Shown: in pieces, positions 62,017 to 64,000 of the stretch
Position numbering within the stretch: position 1 is the stretch's first letter
Layout: each line of letters opens with the position of its first letter
NCBI RefSeq assembly: GCF_030908385.1
Contig: NZ_CP133091.1
Location: 2,032,128 to 2,096,127 of the forward strand
Origin: Mangrovimonas sp. YM274
Lineage (GTDB): Bacteria; Bacteroidota; Bacteroidia; Flavobacteriales; Flavobacteriaceae
Reading direction: 5' to 3'
Length of the DNA stretch: 64,000 bases
The notes under the pieces: model-generated
Databases searched by the model: none
Seen by the model: only the letters and a program-made list of their open reading frames with translations
What the model was told of the DNA's origin: nothing
Made by a program: the position numbers and the translations under genes

Positions 62017-62033
62017 TAAACAATTATTGTTTA
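62017..62033. promoter_or_regulatory. Palindrome TAAACAA-TTA-TTGTTTA in the fabG leader
   Basis: The 17-bp sequence has seven-base arms and a three-base centre. It lies between the -7 box and the start codon, where a repressor would block transcription. It resembles AT-rich operators of small HTH regulators. Confidence 0.45.
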
Positions 62034-62068
62034 TTAGAAATAATAAGCAACCAATCGTAAAAATAAAA

Positions 62069-62815
62069 ATGAAATTACTAGAAGGAAAAACAGCCATTAT
62101 TACAGGGGCTAGCCGAGGAATAGGAAAGGGAATAGCAGAAGTGTTTGCTCAGCAAGGAGCCAATGTTGCCTTTACTTATAGTTCTTCGGTAGAAGCAGCA
62201 AATGCCTTGGAAAAGGAATTGAATGATATGGGGGTTAAGGCCAAAGGATACCAAAGCAATGCTGCTGATTTCACCCAAGCCCAAGCCTTGGTGGAAGATG
62301 TGGTTAAGGAATTTGGAAGCATTGATATTTTAATTAATAATGCAGGTATTACAAAGGACAACCTTTTAATGCGTATTAGCGAAGAGGATTTTGATAAGGT
62401 TATTGAAGTAAATCTTAAATCGGTTTTCAACATGACCAAGGCGGTACAACGCACTATGTTGAAACAACGCCAAGGATCTATCATCAATATGAGTTCTGTA
62501 GTAGGAGTTAAAGGGAATGCAGGACAAACTAATTATGCTGCTTCTAAGGCAGGGATTATCGGATTCTCTAAATCTGTAGCTCTTGAATTAGGTTCTAGAA
62601 ACATTAGATGTAATGTTGTAGCACCTGGTTTTATAGAAACCGAAATGACGGCAAAATTAGATGAAAATACCGTGAAAGGTTGGAGAGATGCCATTCCTTT
62701 AAAACGTGGAGGTACTCCAGAAGATATCGCCAATGTATGTGTGTTCCTAGCTAGCGATATGAGTGCCTATGTTACAGGACAGACTCTTCACGTTGATGGT
62801 GGAATGCTAACCTAA
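62069..62815 (+). CDS. fabG: 3-oxoacyl-ACP reductase (SDR)
   Basis: The 248-residue short-chain dehydrogenase reduces 3-oxoacyl-ACP in fatty acid elongation with NADPH. It has TGASRGIGKG (residues 12-21), NNAG (90-93) and the catalytic triad S143/Y156/K160 in NMSSVVG and NYAASKAG, followed by NVVAPGFIETEMT. It is closer to FabG than to other SDRs by length and by these motifs. The ATG at 62069 is preferred to a TTG at 62027 that lies inside a palindrome. The VWA-type gene starts 50 bp downstream. Confidence 0.94.
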   Translation: MKLLEGKTAIITGASRGIGKGIAEVFAQQGANVAFTYSSSVEAANALEKELNDMGVKAKGYQSNAADFTQAQALVEDVVKEFGSIDILINNAGITKDNLLMRISEEDFDKVIEVNLKSVFNMTKAVQRTMLKQRQGSIINMSSVVGVKGNAGQTNYAASKAGIIGFSKSVALELGSRNIRCNVVAPGFIETEMTAKLDENTVKGWRDAIPLKRGGTPEDIANVCVFLASDMSAYVTGQTLHVDGGMLT

Positions 62816-62865
62816 GGGTTACTCTCCAAACAACGTTAAACTACATCAATCAAAACTTATTGTTA

Positions 62866-64000
62866 ATGAATGACATAACACTTTTATATATCATCATTGC
62901 TGGAATAATAGCGCTACTAGTAGCGCTTTTTCAGTATATATATAAATCGAAGAAACGTACCAAGACCAATATGTTATTGGCTTTTTTGAGATTTGTTACG
63001 GTATTTACAGTTTTATTGTTGCTCATTAATCCCAAGTTTGAAAAGATAAGTTATTACAATGAAAAGCCCAATTTAGTCGTTGCAGTAGATAATTCAGAAT
63101 CGATAGACTATTTACAACAAAGTAACAATGTTGAGGATATTATTAGTGCTATAAAGTCTGAAGAAACTATAAATTCTAATTTTAACGTAGAATATTACAC
63201 CTTTGGAAAGCAGTTGCAGGCATTGGATTCTCTAAGCTTTCGTGAAAAGCAATCGGATATGTCCAAAGCCTTTAAAAGACTTTCTGAGGTTTATAACAAT
63301 ACCATAGCTCCAACGATTCTTATTACGGATGGAAATCAGACCTATGGCAACGATTATGAATATGTAACTAACCGGTTATATAAACAGCCAATCTACCCAA
63401 TTGTATTGGGAGACACTACCAAATATACAGACCTTAAAATACAACAGTTAAACGTCAATAAATATGCGTATTTAAAAAATAAGTTCCCTGTTGAGATAAT
63501 TGCAGTATATGATGGTGATAGCCAAGTAAACACCCAGCTTAAAATAACTTCGGGCAACACCGTTATCCATTCCCAAAACCTAGAGTTTGATGAACAAAAC
63601 ACATCAAGAATAATTGATGTAACACTTCCAGCCAATAGGGTAGGTGTCACCAATTATAAGGCAGAATTAACACCTTTGGAAGGCGAAAAAAATAAGGTAA
63701 ACAACGTTAAGAATTTTGCGGTTGAAGTAATCGACCAAAAGACCAACGTTGCAATTATATCCGATCTTATTCATCCTGATTTAGGAGCTTTAAAAAAGGC
63801 TATTGAAAGTAACGAGCAACGTTCTGCAAGTATATTAAGTATAAGAGATTTCTTAATCTCAAGCACAGATTTTCAATCAGTTATACTTTATCAACCCAAC
63901 AACAGCTTTAATCTGGTTTATAATGAATTGGAAAAGCGTAAACTTAATAGTTTTGTTGTTTTAGGCCCCAAAACCAATTGGACATTTCTCAATAATATTC
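62866..64000 (+). CDS. VWA-type membrane protein, N-terminal part (cut by window edge)
   Basis: The frame is open from ATG 62866 to the end of the window (378 codons). It has two N-terminal membrane helices (about residues 4-22 and 36-54). A VWA-like segment begins PNLVVAVDNSESIDYL, whose DxSxS fits a MIDAS site, and continues with APTILITDGNQTYGN. Beta-rich domains follow (about residues 190-300). It resembles BatA-like or glutamine-amidotransferase-type VWA membrane proteins of Bacteroidota. Its function is unknown and its C-terminus is not in the window. Confidence 0.82.
   Translation, partial: MNDITLLYIIIAGIIALLVALFQYIYKSKKRTKTNMLLAFLRFVTVFTVLLLLINPKFEKISYYNEKPNLVVAVDNSESIDYLQQSNNVEDIISAIKSEETINSNFNVEYYTFGKQLQALDSLSFREKQSDMSKAFKRLSEVYNNTIAPTILITDGNQTYGNDYEYVTNRLYKQPIYPIVLGDTTKYTDLKIQQLNVNKYAYLKNKFPVEIIAVYDGDSQVNTQLKITSGNTVIHSQNLEFDEQNTSRIIDVTLPANRVGVTNYKAELTPLEGEKNKVNNVKNFAVEVIDQKTNVAIISDLIHPDLGALKKAIESNEQRSASILSIRDFLISSTDFQSVILYQPNNSFNLVYNELEKRKLNSFVVLGPKTNWTFLNNI

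Noticed and set aside
1-64000. CRISPR arrays, tRNA or rRNA genes and insertion sequences
   Set aside because: No short direct-repeat arrays with spacers, no tRNA-like cloverleaf segments and no transposase-like proteins were recognised; the only clear tandem repeat is coding.

Overview
The window is chromosomal DNA of a member of the Bacteroidota, most probably a marine-type Flavobacteriaceae. This rests on AT-rich DNA, the absence of strong Shine-Dalgarno sequences, repeated -7 boxes of the form TAnnTTTG, a fused LpxC/FabZ gene, a PorX regulator, and a giant exported protein that ends in a type IX secretion (T9SS) sorting domain. I cannot name the genus. No rRNA, tRNA, CRISPR array, insertion sequence or prophage was recognised.

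Layout. 1-3300: serine biosynthesis (serA, cut by the window edge, and serC), an orphan LuxC-type acyl-CoA reductase and a divergent 2[4Fe-4S] ferredoxin. 3400-9700: the GTPase/ATPase ychF, then the topoisomerase IV operon parE - small membrane protein - parC. 9900-11500: a TerC membrane protein, a small lipoprotein and an XRE regulator. 11500-11800: a regulatory region with four TTTACAnnTGTAAA-like operators shared with a divergent M14 metallopeptidase. 13000-16440: an Lrp regulator, a DinB-like protein, aroB and a proline dehydrogenase.

16441-40252 is a 24-kb surface-polysaccharide locus, almost wholly on the minus strand. It holds the Wzc tyrosine kinase and Wza exporter, a CapD/WbpM-type nucleotide-sugar 4,6-dehydratase, a PLP aminotransferase, two paralogous PglC-type initiating sugar transferases, five other glycosyltransferases, a Wzy-like polymerase and a MurJ-like flippase. 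It also carries an unusual set of decorating enzymes: ATP-grasp ligase, FemAB-like and BioF2-like acyltransferases, carbamoyltransferase, AsnB-type amidotransferase and a JmjC/cupin-like oxygenase. Together these suggest a heavily amidated or carbamoylated polymer built on a 4-amino-6-deoxy sugar.

40669-46785 encodes one 2038-residue secreted protein: a pectate-lyase-like beta-helix, 21 Ig-like modules and a T9SS C-terminal domain. Fourteen of the modules are seven tandem copies of an exact 432-bp unit.

46869-52683 holds a small DUF4258-like protein, alanine dehydrogenase, a membrane protein overlapped by a tiny secreted-peptide ORF, tsaE, porX and an HD phosphohydrolase. 52709-57902 is a tight lipid A / translation operon (lpxD, lpxC-fabZ, lpxA, efp, a second lpxD-like gene, an NTF2-like gene). 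57974-64000 carries sucD, an M16 lipoprotein protease, fabG and the start of a VWA-type membrane protein cut by the window edge.

Common themes are the cell envelope (polysaccharide, lipid A, T9SS export and its regulator PorX) and core housekeeping. All functional assignments come from reading motifs by eye; no database search was possible.
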